A DNA stretch of 64,000 nt from Thermodesulforhabdus norvegica (GCF_900114975.1 NZ_FOUU01000004.1:92811-156810); one strand, 5' to 3'. Positions 1 to 9,549 are shown, counted from the stretch's first letter. Program-made: numbers and translations. Notes: generated from the sequence alone by a model not told the origin.

Positions 1-1052
1 ACAAAGCTCTGCATCAGCGTTGCGGCAGCATCTTCTATTGCCCGGGCCATCAACACCCTGGCATCGTGCTCACCGTAAACGGACTTTGGAGTGGTTTTGA
101 CCTCGGCACGATTAGCCCAGACTATTTCACCCGTTTCGGCATCCTGGACAACGATCCTGAGGTGTACGACCGCCTTGTCCACCCTACCGCCTTTGTGAGC
201 AAGATAGGCGGCCCCTGCTCCGGCAGCTCCCCAGATGGCCGCATTGAAACCGCTCCAGGCATTGGACTCAACAATGGCTCCTCCGAATCTCGGATGGCCT
301 TCTATTTCCTCGTCTCCTTCGATGGGGAAGTCCGAAGGTCCGGCCAGAGCTCCAATCAAGCCTCCAATGGCCATTTTATCTATCATCTCGTAGGTATCCG
401 ATTCTGCTATGCCGAAAACCGTTCTGGATCCCACTTTAAAGAAAAAGGGCAGAAGCCCCGTCTGAACGGGATTGAAGCTGTCATCTCGACCCGTGTCGAT
501 CTCTATAATGCGGCCCCGGATAATGTACTTTGCACCAAAGCGCGCGCCTATCTCCTTAACCGTCGAATGGTCTAAAGCAATGAGCCTTTGCTCGTCCCAG
601 TACTTCTCCTCGCTCTTCTGCAAACTCAAGTTGTGATATAAAGCCCTCGCAATCTCTGCCTTGATCGTATCACTCCACTCGGCCGCAATCTCTTCGCGAA
701 GGGTTTGGATTTCCGGCCCTTCCCCCAGGTTGATTTCTTTTTCACGAATTATCCCTCTTTCCAGGAGATAAGCAATAACGTCTTCTTCCATTACCGGATG
801 GTAGCCGTATCTTTTGAGCTCATCCTGAAGTGCTTCCATGATCATAACGTTACGCCACCAGTAATCGTAAGGAGTACCGGAGGTTGTGTAATCGGCAAAG
901 GGAAGGATTACCACCTTCTGCTGATTGCCTATATCGGTTTCGGGAACCACCGGCGAAACGAGCTCAACCGTCGAGTGACCGCAACTCTGACACAGAGCCG
1001 CAAAGGCCACCACCATGGCTATCGTGACCGACTTATATACCAGTGACTTCAC
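1..1052 (-). CDS. CsgG/LpoB-like lipoprotein, 3' end outside window
   Basis: An open minus-strand frame runs about 350 codons from a GTG at 1052 off the left edge, so the C-terminus is missing. GGAGGG stands about 11 bases before the GTG. The N-terminus has a short basic stretch, a hydrophobic segment and cysteines (LCQSCG), consistent with a lipoprotein signal although the lipobox is not canonical. The body has the pattern of outer-membrane-associated CsgG/LpoB/GNA1162-like lipoproteins: a VVILPF beta strand after the signal, an alternating alpha/beta fold, a Gly/Ala-rich segment around residues 225-285, and a late strand ending in DAETGEIVWAN. That last motif is typical of this superfamily. 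The exact family and any secretion or cell-wall role are uncertain. It is transcribed away from tRNA-Pro. Confidence 0.6.
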   Translation of the reverse strand, partial: MKSLVYKSVTIAMVVAFAALCQSCGHSTVELVSPVVPETDIGNQQKVVILPFADYTTSGTPYDYWWRNVMIMEALQDELKRYGYHPVMEEDVIAYLLERGIIREKEINLGEGPEIQTLREEIAAEWSDTIKAEIARALYHNLSLQKSEEKYWDEQRLIALDHSTVKEIGARFGAKYIIRGRIIEIDTGRDDSFNPVQTGLLPFFFKVGSRTVFGIAESDTYEMIDKMAIGGLIGALAGPSDFPIEGDEEIEGHPRFGGAIVESNAWSGFNAAIWGAAGAGAAYLAHKGGRVDKAVVHLRIVVQDAETGEIVWANRAEVKTTPKSVYGEHDARVLMARAIEDAAATLMQSF

Positions 1053-1119
1053 GACAGTACCCTCCACGTCTTGAGGTGCACACAAATGCAGGAAACCAGC
1101 CCCTTTTAAAGCAGAACAA

Positions 1120-1197
1120 TGGTCGGGACGGGCGGATTTGAACCGCCGACCCCTAGCTCCCCATGCTAGTGCGCTCACCAGACTGCGCCACGCCCCG
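1120..1197 (-). tRNA. tRNA-Pro (anticodon GGG)
   Basis: The minus strand folds as a full cloverleaf. The 7-bp acceptor stem is CGGGGCG/CGTCCCG with one G-T pair, and the D stem is GCGC/GCGC. The anticodon stem CTAGC/GCTAG encloses the loop ATGGGGA, which gives anticodon GGG (Pro, codon CCC). The T stem GGCGG/CCGCC encloses TTCAAAT. The 3' CCA is encoded at 1120-1122. Confidence 0.95.
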
Positions 1198-1223
1198 ACT
1201 GCATCGCCTTAAACTATGCCTCA

Positions 1224-1252
1224 CTTTTAGCTCGATCATTCCTATTAGTCAA
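1224..1252 (-). promoter_or_regulatory. predicted sigma-70 promoter of tRNA-Pro
   Basis: On the minus strand TTGACT (1247-1252) and TAAAAG (1224-1229) are separated by exactly 17 bp, and the -10 lies about 27 bases upstream of the tRNA 5' end. The -35 matches consensus well and the -10 only moderately. Confidence 0.45.
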
Positions 1253-1387
1253 CTTGGTTGATGAGATTATCGAAAAATTTATTTCTCTGCCGGCGTTTTT
1301 AACAAATATCCTTGTTTGTCGAAAGTCTTCTCAGAAGGCACATTTTTCTTGTCAGCTCTGAGACATCTGTGATATGCCCTTGCCCGT

Positions 1388-1393
1388 TATAAT
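1388..1393 (+). promoter_or_regulatory. candidate -10 box of rpsU
   Basis: A perfect TATAAT lies about 65 bases upstream of the rpsU start. No good -35 hexamer is seen at 16-18 bp, so this is only a candidate. Confidence 0.3.
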
Positions 1394-1458
1394 ATGCCGG
1401 TAATGCAACCAGCTCGTGTTGTTGGACGCATATTTTACGAAAGGTAGGTGAAAAGTTA

Positions 1459-1653
1459 ATGGCGGAAGCCGAAGTCAAAGAACCTTTTGAAAAAAAGATT
1501 CGTAAACTCCGCAAAGATTTTCAAAAGAACGTCCAACCTGTGTTGAGACGGCACAATTACTACTTATCAAAAGGTGAGCGACGCCGCATTAAGCGCAAAA
1601 AGGCCATAAAAAGGCTACAGCGTCGTGAACGCCGCCTGGCAGGAAAGGCATAA
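1459..1653 (+). CDS. rpsU: 30S ribosomal protein bS21
   Basis: A 64-residue, very basic protein with the bS21 signature: an N-terminal FEKKIRKLRKDF segment, then LSKGERRRIKRKKA and an Arg-rich tail. bS21 binds the 30S subunit near the anti-Shine-Dalgarno region and takes part in initiation. The length matches the family. AGGTAGG precedes the ATG. The gene is monocistronic here, convergent with the crotonase gene across a GC hairpin. Confidence 0.93.
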   Translation: MAEAEVKEPFEKKIRKLRKDFQKNVQPVLRRHNYYLSKGERRRIKRKKAIKRLQRRERRLAGKA

Positions 1654-1692
1654 GAAATAACCACGGGCTGGTTGCATTCGGCATTACCTTTC

Positions 1693-1711
1693 AGGGGGCA
1701 TAAAGCCCCCT
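1693..1711. terminator. hairpin between convergent rpsU and crotonase genes
   Basis: AGGGGGC (1693-1699) and GCCCCCT (1705-1711) pair over 7 bp around an ATAAA loop. No U-tract follows on either strand, so it is a likely bidirectional transcription barrier rather than a classical intrinsic terminator. Confidence 0.5.
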
Positions 1712-1718
1712 CAAGCAC

Positions 1719-2513
1719 CTAGGCGGTGAACCCACCCTTGAACTGAGCTTTTCGCTTCTCCAGAAAGGCATTAACACCTTCACGGGCGTCTTCACTGGTG
1801 AAGACCAGTCCGAAGGCGTTTGCTTCGAGCTCACAGCCACTTCTCAGATCAACACCCACTCCCTCATCTATCACTTTCTTGATTGACCTGAGGGCTATCT
1901 GGCTCTTCTGGGCGAGGGCCGTCGCAACCTTTAAGGTTTCTTCCAGGAGTTGATCTGCGGGGAAAACCCTGGCCACAAGACCTATCGCTCTGGCTTCCTC
2001 GGCACTTATCATTTCACCGGTCATGCATAACTCTTTGGCCTTTGCACGCCCCACGAGCCTTGCGAGCCTCTGAGTACCACCAAATCCCGGGATTATTCCG
2101 AGGTTGATCTCCGGCTGGCCGAACTTTGCCTTCTCCGATGCAAAGATGAAGTCACAGCTCATGGCCAGTTCACAGCCGCCCCCGAGACAAAACCCGTTAA
2201 CACAGGCAATTACCGGTACGGGGAGCTGCTCCAGGCGGAAGAAAAGCTTCTGGCCCTTCAGGGCAAACAGATAGGCTTCAAGAGCGTTCATCTTGGGAAA
2301 TTCCGTGATGTCCGCTCCGGCAACGAAAGCCTTTTCACCGGCTCCCGTAATTACCAGAACCCGAACGTTTCCCTCTCGCTCTACAGTGTCGATCACGTCG
2401 TTAATTTCGTCCAGAGTCCCGGGATTAAGGGCGTTTAACGCCTTTGGCCGGTTTATCGTAAGCAATCCGACGCCCGGGTCCTTCACCTCAAAGATGATGT
2501 TTTCGTACGCCAT
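1719..2513 (-). CDS. enoyl-CoA hydratase (crotonase family)
   Basis: A 264-residue crotonase that hydrates short-chain trans-2-enoyl-CoA, as in beta-oxidation or the acetoacetyl-CoA/crotonyl-CoA pathway. The oxyanion-hole segment AGADI (65-69) and GGGCELA (111-117) are present, with both catalytic acids: Glu115, and Glu135 in QPEINLG. The start at 2513 is preferred over an ATG at 2534 because AGGAGGGAGGAG lies directly upstream and the longer form would begin inside the thiolase gene. It follows the thiolase by 10 bases, so the two are almost certainly one operon. Chain-length specificity cannot be read from sequence. Confidence 0.9.
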   Translation of the reverse strand: MAYENIIFEVKDPGVGLLTINRPKALNALNPGTLDEINDVIDTVEREGNVRVLVITGAGEKAFVAGADITEFPKMNALEAYLFALKGQKLFFRLEQLPVPVIACVNGFCLGGGCELAMSCDFIFASEKAKFGQPEINLGIIPGFGGTQRLARLVGRAKAKELCMTGEMISAEEARAIGLVARVFPADQLLEETLKVATALAQKSQIALRSIKKVIDEGVGVDLRSGCELEANAFGLVFTSEDAREGVNAFLEKRKAQFKGGFTA

Positions 2514-2523
2514 CTCCTCCCTC

Positions 2524-3702
2524 CTATCGCTCAACGGTTAAGGCACAACCCTGGCCGCCTCCAATGCACAGCGTGGCAAGCCCTCTTCGGGCACTTCTCC
2601 TTTTCATTTCGTAGAGCAACGTGGTCAATATCCTTGCACCCGATGCCCCTATGGGGTGTCCCAGGGCTATAGCACCCCCGTTTACGTTGACCTTCTCAAC
2701 GTCCCAGCCCATTTCGCGATTCACCGCAATGGCCTGAGCGGCAAAGGCTTCGTTGGCTTCTATTAGATCGAGATCATCAACGCTCCATCCGGCCTTCTCG
2801 AGAGCCTTGCGGCTGGCCGGTATAGGCCCGGTACCCATGATCGCGGGATCAACACCGGCAGAAGCATAGGATACGATCCGTGCCATGGGTTCGATACCCA
2901 GCTCCGATGCCTTCTTTTCCGACATTACGATAACTACGGCGGCTCCGTCGTTTATTCCCGAGGCGTTTCCCGCCGTGACCGTTCCCTCCTTCTTAAAGGC
3001 CGGCGGGAGCTTGGAAAGCGCTTCAAGGGTTGTTCCAAATCGGGGATGTTCGTCGGTGTCGAAAATTATCGGATCCCCCTTGCGCTGAGGTACCGTAACG
3101 GGGACGATTTCTTCCCTGAATTTGCCCTCTTTTATCGCGGCTTCTGCCTTCTGCTGGCTTCTGAGGGCAAACCGATCCTGTTCCTCTCTTGAAATCCCGA
3201 ATCGCTCGGCAACGTTTTCGGCCGTGATCCCCATGTGGTATCCGTTAAAAATATCCCAGAGCCCGTCGAAGATCATCAGATCCACAAGACTTCCGTCTCC
3301 CATTCGATGACCCCATCTGGCCTTGGGGACGGCATAGGGAGCCTGGCTCATGTTTTCAATTCCCCCGGCGACCACTATTTCCGCCTCACCAACCATGATG
3401 GCCTGGGCAGCCAGTATCACTGACTTCAACCCCGAAGCGCACACCTTGTTAACCGTAAAGGCCGGCACTTCGTAGGGTATCCCCGACTTTACGGCAACCT
3501 GACGTGCCGGATTCTGCCCCTGTCCGGCCTGCAAAACGTTTCCCAGTATCACTTCATCAACCATCTCCGGCGTCAGGTTGATGCGCCGCAGTGCTTCTTT
3601 AAGAGCAACCACTCCCAGATCCACGGCCGATACCGATGCAAGCGTTTTTCCGAAACTCCCCACAGGCGTTCTGACGGCAGTCGCTATAACGGCCCTCGTC
3701 AT
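2524..3702 (-). CDS. acetyl-CoA C-acetyltransferase (thiolase)
   Basis: A 392-residue thiolase, the full family length. The acyl-accepting Cys88 lies in NKVCASG, His349 in GHPIGASG, and the second catalytic Cys379 in CIGGGQG. It condenses two acetyl-CoA, or cleaves 3-ketoacyl-CoA. It lies directly upstream of the crotonase with a 10-base gap, giving a two-gene acyl-CoA module. The biosynthetic acetoacetyl-CoA type is favoured by length and motifs; degradative use is equally possible in a syntroph. Confidence 0.93.
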   Translation of the reverse strand: MTRAVIATAVRTPVGSFGKTLASVSAVDLGVVALKEALRRINLTPEMVDEVILGNVLQAGQGQNPARQVAVKSGIPYEVPAFTVNKVCASGLKSVILAAQAIMVGEAEIVVAGGIENMSQAPYAVPKARWGHRMGDGSLVDLMIFDGLWDIFNGYHMGITAENVAERFGISREEQDRFALRSQQKAEAAIKEGKFREEIVPVTVPQRKGDPIIFDTDEHPRFGTTLEALSKLPPAFKKEGTVTAGNASGINDGAAVVIVMSEKKASELGIEPMARIVSYASAGVDPAIMGTGPIPASRKALEKAGWSVDDLDLIEANEAFAAQAIAVNREMGWDVEKVNVNGGAIALGHPIGASGARILTTLLYEMKRRSARRGLATLCIGGGQGCALTVER

Positions 3703-3827
3703 CAGATCCCCTCCTTTTAACGGGTTTGTGAAGCTCGCAGGACTTTGACAAAATACACGAGACTTTTAGCACAAAGGTTCACCAGAATCAAAACATGTTA
3801 GACTCGGGCGAATTGTTAATTTCCGGG

Positions 3828-4622
3828 CTATTCTTTAAAAACGGCACCGAAGCGCTTTCCCATTTCCGAATAAACCGGCGGGAATTGGGGTTCGTAGTTC
3901 ACATAGGGCGTTATCGGATACCTTGCACCGATTGCCTTTCCGGCCCTTTCGAGACCCTTCACCAGATTTTCGACCTGCTCCCAGGGAACGGCGAATACCA
4001 GTTCGTCATCCTGAGTCCCGGCAAATATGCGCTCTCCGTTCCCGGGGATAACAATTGTGGCGTCTCCGTTTTTTAAGGGTTTTACCAGGTATTCAACGCA
4101 CTCAACCTTACCGCCGAAATTTCCGGATACGCGGCGTCCTGTTGAGTATGACCAGGCCTGGGCTATTCTCATCATCTGGGCGGCATTTCCGTAGATAATC
4201 AATACCTGAGGTTCGAAGGATGCTCTGGCCAGAGGCGAAAAAAGCAGGCTCCTGAATTCTCCCTTCGATGCCAGGGCCATCGATTCCACTTCCGACAATC
4301 CCGATTCGGCGTTTTGTGAAAAATCCACCTTACAGAAAAGCTCGACCATGGCTTCTCCCGGATTATCGGTCCCTGAGAAGCCAAACCCTATTGCCGCAGG
4401 AACGCACTGAAAATCCTCTTCTCTCATGCCCACAGTCCATCCATAGTTGCGGGCCATCGTTACGGCCTGGCAGACCGTGACTTTTTTCTTCAGAAAAGCC
4501 GAAGGGAATCTTACTTTTTCCGGCATTTCCGAATCGTCCCTGCAGAGCCTTGCCGCAACCGGAAAGGTCTTCAGACGAAGAAGCTGCATCAAAAAATCCT
4601 GGATCTCTGAAGTCTTACTCAT
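3828..4622 (-). CDS. DUF169 family protein
   Basis: 264 residues with the DUF169 pattern: an N-terminal helix, PVAARLCRDD near residue 20, KKVTVCQAVTMAR with a conserved Cys, and a late segment on page-like 'GNGERIFAGTQDDEL' strands. The biochemical role of DUF169 is not established; members are common in anaerobes. The start codon overlaps the terC-like stop (ATGA, 4619-4622), so translation is probably coupled. Confidence 0.75.
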   Translation of the reverse strand: MSKTSEIQDFLMQLLRLKTFPVAARLCRDDSEMPEKVRFPSAFLKKKVTVCQAVTMARNYGWTVGMREEDFQCVPAAIGFGFSGTDNPGEAMVELFCKVDFSQNAESGLSEVESMALASKGEFRSLLFSPLARASFEPQVLIIYGNAAQMMRIAQAWSYSTGRRVSGNFGGKVECVEYLVKPLKNGDATIVIPGNGERIFAGTQDDELVFAVPWEQVENLVKGLERAGKAIGARYPITPYVNYEPQFPPVYSEMGKRFGAVFKE

Positions 4623-5359
4623 GTTATGCCTCCCCCGGGTTCTTGTTTTCGAATTTTCATGTTTATCATCTCTACAAAGAGTGAAAATACCATGGCAAAG
4701 TACACATAGCCCCGTTCGATCTCCTTCCCGAAGCCTTCCGCAACCAGAAGTACGCCGATTAGAATTAAGAAACTCAGGGCAAGTATTTTGATCGTGGGGT
4801 GTCTGTCGATGAAAGCGCTTACGGCTCCGGCAAAAATCATCATGCCGGCTACGGCGAGAAGAATGGCCGTAATCATCACAACTATGTTTCTGGCCATCCC
4901 AACGGCGGTCACTATGGAATCCAGAGAGAATACCATGTCCAGTAACATGATCTGGACTATGGCTCCGGCAAAAGAAGCCTTTGCTCCGGGTCCGGCGGAA
5001 GGAACACCTCCGGGTCTTTCAATCCTTTCGTGGATTTCGTAAGTTCCCTTGCCGATGAGAAAGAAACCTCCCAGAAGCAGGATTATGTCCCGGCCCGAGA
5101 AAGAATGATTCAGAAGGGTTATCAGGGGCGTCGTAAGCTTCATTATGGCCGTTATTGCCGAAAGCAGGGCGATACGGAGGACCAGAGCTCCGGAAAGTCC
5201 GATCAAACGAGCCTTTTTCTGGCTTTCCGGCGGAAGTTTCCCGGTGACGATGGCCAGGACGACGATGTTGTCGATACCAAGAACCAGCTCCATTGCCGTA
5301 AGGGTTACTAAAGCGGCCCCGTTTTCGAGGGTGAAGAGATCGCCTCCAGGGAATTCCAC
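4619..5359 (-). CDS. TerC family integral membrane protein
   Basis: 246 residues, almost wholly hydrophobic with about seven predicted membrane spans. Both TerC family acidic motifs are seen: ELVLGIDNIVVL near residue 25 and DMVFSLDSIV near residue 140. The family is linked to tellurium resistance and to metal (manganese) export; the substrate here is unknown. A soluble loop with ERIEREP-like charge lies between the halves. It overlaps the DUF169 gene by four bases. Confidence 0.85.
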   Translation of the reverse strand: MEFPGGDLFTLENGAALVTLTAMELVLGIDNIVVLAIVTGKLPPESQKKARLIGLSGALVLRIALLSAITAIMKLTTPLITLLNHSFSGRDIILLLGGFFLIGKGTYEIHERIERPGGVPSAGPGAKASFAGAIVQIMLLDMVFSLDSIVTAVGMARNIVVMITAILLAVAGMMIFAGAVSAFIDRHPTIKILALSFLILIGVLLVAEGFGKEIERGYVYFAMVFSLFVEMINMKIRKQEPGGGIT

Positions 5360-5410
5360 CGGGGTTTCCTTCCTTCAGTCGGCTACATTGAAGGTTTGTT
5401 GTAATACCGG

Positions 5411-6196
5411 TCAGCTATCCTTCCACAGGGGTTTACGCTTTTCCAGAAATGCACTGATCCCTTCTGCGGCGTCATCAAAGGTTCCGTTTAGAGAAATTAT
5501 CTCCCGGGCATACCCGTAAGCTGAATACTCCGGAAGGTCTATCTGATCGTAGAAGGCCTTCTTTCCCAGTGCAATTGTGGCCCTGCTGTACTGGGCGATC
5601 TCGTGAGCCAGCTTCAGGGTTTCTTCTTCAAGGTTTTCAGGGGCCACCACCCTGTTTACGAGCCCCCATTCCAGGGCTTCTTCGGCGCTTATGAAGCGAC
5701 CCGTAAGTAGCATCTCCATGGCCCGACGCCTGCCCACCACCCTTACCAGAGGAACCATAGGCGTTGTGCAGAAAAGTCCGATCTTTACGCCCGGCGTGGC
5801 AAAGCGAGCCCCCCTTTCGGCAACGGCGAGATCACAGGCCGCAACAAGCTGGCATCCTGCCGCAGTGGCAATCCCGTGAACCTGGGCAATGACGGGCTGA
5901 GGTATCCTGTGAATTCCGTACATCATTTCAGAGCATATTCCGAAAATTTCTCGAAACCGGTGTACCCGATCGCCGCCTCCGGTTAGCTCCGTTAAGTCAT
6001 GACCGGCACAGAAAGCGGGCCCCCTGCCTCTTATAATCAGCACCCGTACCGACGGGTCCTCCTTCAGGGCTTCTAAAATGGCAATAATTCGCTTCATTAC
6101 TTCCAGCGAAAGGGCATTCCGTTTTTCGGGCCTGTTCAGGGTTATGTAGCCGATAGGGCCGTCCTTCTCCAGCACCACGGGATCCTTTTCACCCAT
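5411..6196 (-). CDS. enoyl-CoA hydratase/isomerase family protein
   Basis: 261-residue crotonase-fold protein, distinct from the copy at 1719-2513. The oxyanion segment CAGHDL (about 64-69) is present. The second region reads GIATAAGCQLVAACDLA, so the usual first catalytic Glu is replaced by Gln. An acidic residue at the second position is also not obvious (TPGVKIGLFC). It may therefore act as an isomerase, a dehydratase of another substrate, or an ECHDC3-like protein rather than a classical hydratase. AAGGAGG lies 7 bases before the ATG. It overlaps the glnD stop by 8 bases. Confidence 0.8.
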   Translation of the reverse strand: MGEKDPVVLEKDGPIGYITLNRPEKRNALSLEVMKRIIAILEALKEDPSVRVLIIRGRGPAFCAGHDLTELTGGGDRVHRFREIFGICSEMMYGIHRIPQPVIAQVHGIATAAGCQLVAACDLAVAERGARFATPGVKIGLFCTTPMVPLVRVVGRRRAMEMLLTGRFISAEEALEWGLVNRVVAPENLEEETLKLAHEIAQYSRATIALGKKAFYDQIDLPEYSAYGYAREIISLNGTFDDAAEGISAFLEKRKPLWKDS

Positions 6197-8798
6197 TTGC
6201 AGCCTCCTTACGAAAACCTTCGTTACTCTGCCGGTAGGCTTCGTCCAGCCAGTAAAGAAGGGCAGATCTCAACTCCTCTATCTGCTCGGAGTCCGAAAGC
6301 TTTCGATCCAGATGGTCTCTTATGTAAAAAACGTCCGCCACCCGGCTTCCACGGGTGGTTATCTTTGCAACGTATATGCGGATGTCCAGATCGGCAAGGG
6401 TTTTAGTTATCAGGTACAGTAATCCCGTTCTATCGGCGGTGTGAACTTCCAGAATAGTGTAGTGGGCAGAAGATTCGTTGTCGATGATCACCCTGGTGTC
6501 GCCCGGTCTGTGATTTACTGCCGCAGGCCTGGTCAGTGCCGCATGCTTTGCGAGCCTGAAGTCAAGAGAAAACCTGTGCTCCATCAGGCGTTTCAGATCC
6601 GCTCTGAAGCTTTCCCAGTCCGGCCTTGTGGCGGCTTTTGTGGGGGAACAGTTGAATATGAGTATGGCCGTACCGTTGTTCTTTACGAAGACCTGGGCGG
6701 CCGATATGTCAATGGAGTGAAGGGTAAGAAGTCCGGCGGTCTTGAAGAGAAGCCAGGGTGCGGTTTCACTCAGAAGGGTAACCGTCCAGGTTTTGTCCTG
6801 AGCCGTCACGTCGAGAACAAAGGGTTCGGGGGAGTGGAGCAGCTCCCATTCCATTCTGAGATGTCGGGCTATTGTTGCCGGCTCCATGGAAAGAAGGTAT
6901 CTCGGTCCGACGTCTTCGAGCCTCGCCACAACCTGAGATTCGTCCATCAGATCGGAAACTTCACGCTGCACTATCTGCTTGATCTGTTCGATTCTTTCGG
7001 CGATCAACCCCGGGCGGGGTTCGCCTTTTTCAAGAATCTGCGAAAGCCTTTCGTGGAGAAAGATCATGGGGCTCTGATGCCACTTCCTGAAGGCTTTTTC
7101 TCCCGTGGCCTTGAGATCGGCAAAGGTCAAAACGAGTAGATTGTCAAGTCGAATCGTATCGCCCACAAGAAGGCTACAGTGAGCAAGCATTTCCTCGTCG
7201 CCTATATCCCGCATGGAAGCGCTGTCCATTATGAGAGTGTGCTGGCCCACGAGGAACTGAACCATATCGCTTTCTTCCGGGAGCATCCCGAGGCGACGGG
7301 CTATGGCCGGAATCATCTCCCCGCCTCTTAAAGCATGGTCGCGTCCTGCACTTTTACCTATGTCGTGAAGAAGGGCTGCCAGATACAGCCAGCGGGGGTC
7401 GTTAATTCTGCGGGCTATGGACGAAAGTTCCGGCTCATCGGAACGATAGGCTTCGCCGAGAACCTTCTTCACTTCCTGGAGTGTTCTCAGAGCATGCTCG
7501 TGAAAGGGATATTCGTGAAATCCGTCGCACTGCATAAGCCCCAGAATGCCCTTCCACTCGGGAATCAGGTCTCCCAAAAAGCCCATGTCGTGAAAAAGCC
7601 GAAAGACGGGCAGGACAGGGGAGTCGCTGTGGACCAGTTCGAGAAGCTCGTCCAGGACCCTGCGGTTTCCCGAACAGGTTTCGAGGATGTGCCGTGAGCC
7701 TCTGAGCAAATCAAGAGTCTTTCCTCCCACCAGAGCCCCGTTTTTTGCGGCGTGGAGAAATATTCTAACGAAGAGCTCGGGCGATAGCTCTACACCCTGA
7801 TCGTCTATCTCCACCCGCCCGTCCCGCAGGAAGACGCCGGGTTCCAGCTCGACGGATTCATAGGAGACGGGAATTTTTGCTTTTTTCTCAAACAGAAGCC
7901 TTAAGGTCTGCGAGGTTTCAAAGAAATATCTGTGGAGTTCCTGCATGAAAACCTCGGCGGCAGAAAAAGCTCCCCGATTGGAATAACCCAGTTGCTCGGC
8001 AACCCGCCGCTGAACCGGAAAGCCCATCACCCTTTCAGACCGGTTTTCCAGGGACATCAGGACATTTAAAACTCTTGTAAGAAATCGTTCGGCCTTAAGA
8101 AGATTTTCGCCTTCCCGATGATTCAGGAATCCGTCTCTGACGGCCTCGTCTATCTTCCTGAACCCCGAAAGCCTTAAAACGGTTCTTATGGTCGTGATGC
8201 TCCTGATTCCACCGGGGAAGGCAAAAAGGTCGGGTTCCATCCAGGCTCCCGGCCTGTCCACAAGCTCCATTCCGGCAGTCCATTCCTTTCTGAGCTGCCC
8301 CTCAATCTCTTCTCCTCTTCCCTTCAAAAGGTCCTCCAGGGCAGCGTCCAGGTCTTCAAAGATCTTTCTGTTTCCCGATATGTAGCGTGAAGTGATCAGA
8401 TTTTGCAAAAACCCGATGTTTTTCTCGGCTTCGGCGATGATGTCCTGAACGGTACCGGCGGTGTAATCGACCTTCCAGCCGGCTTCGATCAAAGGGTCGA
8501 TTATTTCCCTGAGCCATTCTTCCTGGAGCCGGCATTCCGGGGTTTTCAGGAATATGAGGGTAATGGGCTGGTGGGGGCCGATGAAGCTTTTGCCCAGATC
8601 GCCTGTTGCTACAAGGGCGCCGTTTGCTCTGAAGGCTTCGGCATCAAGGTCGAGCACGTTTATAAGGCGGTTGTAAAGCGAAATTAGCGAGATCTCCACC
8701 AGCGTGGTATGCCCTGTGATGCTCTCTTCGCCGAAATTGTCGGCATATTTCTGTCTCTGGGTCTTGAGCGAATCCACAAGGTGTTCGTAAAGGACCAT
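6189..8798 (-). CDS. glnD: GlnD-like PII uridylyltransferase/uridylyl-removing protein with degenerate transferase domain
   Basis: An 869-residue GlnD-type protein. GlnD adds and removes UMP on PII in response to glutamine. The central HD domain is intact (LLHDIGKS near residue 480, then DHALRGGEM), as are two C-terminal ACT domains, the last containing DRTGLLYLITKTL. The N-terminal nucleotidyltransferase region is odd. Where GlnD proteins read GGxGRGE...SDIDLLF, this one reads TGDLGKSFIGPHQPITLIF, with no Asp pair, so uridylylation may be lost. The start at 8798 is chosen because GGAGG stands 9 bases upstream; an upstream in-frame ATG at 8837 lacks a ribosome site. Confidence 0.82.
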   Translation of the reverse strand: MVLYEHLVDSLKTQRQKYADNFGEESITGHTTLVEISLISLYNRLINVLDLDAEAFRANGALVATGDLGKSFIGPHQPITLIFLKTPECRLQEEWLREIIDPLIEAGWKVDYTAGTVQDIIAEAEKNIGFLQNLITSRYISGNRKIFEDLDAALEDLLKGRGEEIEGQLRKEWTAGMELVDRPGAWMEPDLFAFPGGIRSITTIRTVLRLSGFRKIDEAVRDGFLNHREGENLLKAERFLTRVLNVLMSLENRSERVMGFPVQRRVAEQLGYSNRGAFSAAEVFMQELHRYFFETSQTLRLLFEKKAKIPVSYESVELEPGVFLRDGRVEIDDQGVELSPELFVRIFLHAAKNGALVGGKTLDLLRGSRHILETCSGNRRVLDELLELVHSDSPVLPVFRLFHDMGFLGDLIPEWKGILGLMQCDGFHEYPFHEHALRTLQEVKKVLGEAYRSDEPELSSIARRINDPRWLYLAALLHDIGKSAGRDHALRGGEMIPAIARRLGMLPEESDMVQFLVGQHTLIMDSASMRDIGDEEMLAHCSLLVGDTIRLDNLLVLTFADLKATGEKAFRKWHQSPMIFLHERLSQILEKGEPRPGLIAERIEQIKQIVQREVSDLMDESQVVARLEDVGPRYLLSMEPATIARHLRMEWELLHSPEPFVLDVTAQDKTWTVTLLSETAPWLLFKTAGLLTLHSIDISAAQVFVKNNGTAILIFNCSPTKAATRPDWESFRADLKRLMEHRFSLDFRLAKHAALTRPAAVNHRPGDTRVIIDNESSAHYTILEVHTADRTGLLYLITKTLADLDIRIYVAKITTRGSRVADVFYIRDHLDRKLSDSEQIEELRSALLYWLDEAYRQSNEGFRKEAANG

Positions 8799-9009
8799 TT
8801 TAAAGTTCCTCCGGATCGACAAGCGATTATCTGACACCCTAGCGATTCACCATTGACCATAGCCCAACCGTTTAAAGCTGTCGAGTTTTTCGTTTCCCCC
8901 GAAGAAACTTAATAGAGCAGGCCGCCCTTTTAACGGGTTGTGCTCTGACCCCCCGAAAAGCTGTTTTTGGCTGTTAGATCAAAGAATTTATTTGGGCCGG
9001 TATCAAAGG

Positions 9010-9549
9010 CTACAGGAGGCTATAGGCACCTCGTATAATCCGCCCTTTCCCCCGTGTTCTTCTTGGGAGCTTGATCTTTTGCGGGCTTTTAATTGCCTCT
9101 GCGGGTAGCTCTACCGGAACGCTGTATCCCATAAGCTTAAGGAGCACGGTTACCCTTTGTCCTCCCTTTTTGAATCCCCAGAAGATGGCAGAGAGTCCCT
9201 CGAATACACCGCATTTGATTTCCACCGTGTCTCCCGCCCGGGGAATCGACAGCCCTCCCTGTTGTTTCACCTGATGGACAAATCTTCTGATCTTTGCAAT
9301 TGTCCAATCATCTAAAGGATTTCCTCCGTCGTCGTATCCGAGCAATCTTATAACACCCTTCACTTCTCTTGCGATTGCCGGGCAGATGCGAACGGTCGGG
9401 CGAATGAAAATATAGCGGGGGAAAAGAGGTTGCTCCTTTGGGGGAATGCCCTCGGGTACTTTTGGATAGTATACGTCGAAACCTTTATCTATTAGCTCTG
9501 CAATGGCCTGCTTTTCAAACCTTGCCAGAGTGTGAACAACGTACCACAT
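9010..9549 (-). CDS. NusG-like transcription antitermination factor (RfaH/UpxY/LoaP class)
   Basis: 179 residues. The N-terminal NGN domain starts WYVVHTLARFEKQA and contains PLFPRYIFI. The C-terminal KOW-type domain has GDTVEIKCGVFEGL near residue 110. It is a specialised NusG paralogue rather than housekeeping NusG: it is short of the usual secE context and stands beside an EPS locus. Such paralogues load on RNA polymerase at the start of long polysaccharide operons and prevent early termination. The ATG at 9549 has GGTGGAG 8 bases upstream. It reads away from the EPS genes and toward glnD. Confidence 0.8.
   Translation of the reverse strand: MWYVVHTLARFEKQAIAELIDKGFDVYYPKVPEGIPPKEQPLFPRYIFIRPTVRICPAIAREVKGVIRLLGYDDGGNPLDDWTIAKIRRFVHQVKQQGGLSIPRAGDTVEIKCGVFEGLSAIFWGFKKGGQRVTVLLKLMGYSVPVELPAEAIKSPQKIKLPRRTRGKGRIIRGAYSLL

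Noticed and set aside
66-1046. Plus-strand open frames over the lipoprotein gene
   Set aside because: The minus strand carries a continuous coding frame with a ribosome site and recognisable features; the plus-strand frames are by-products.
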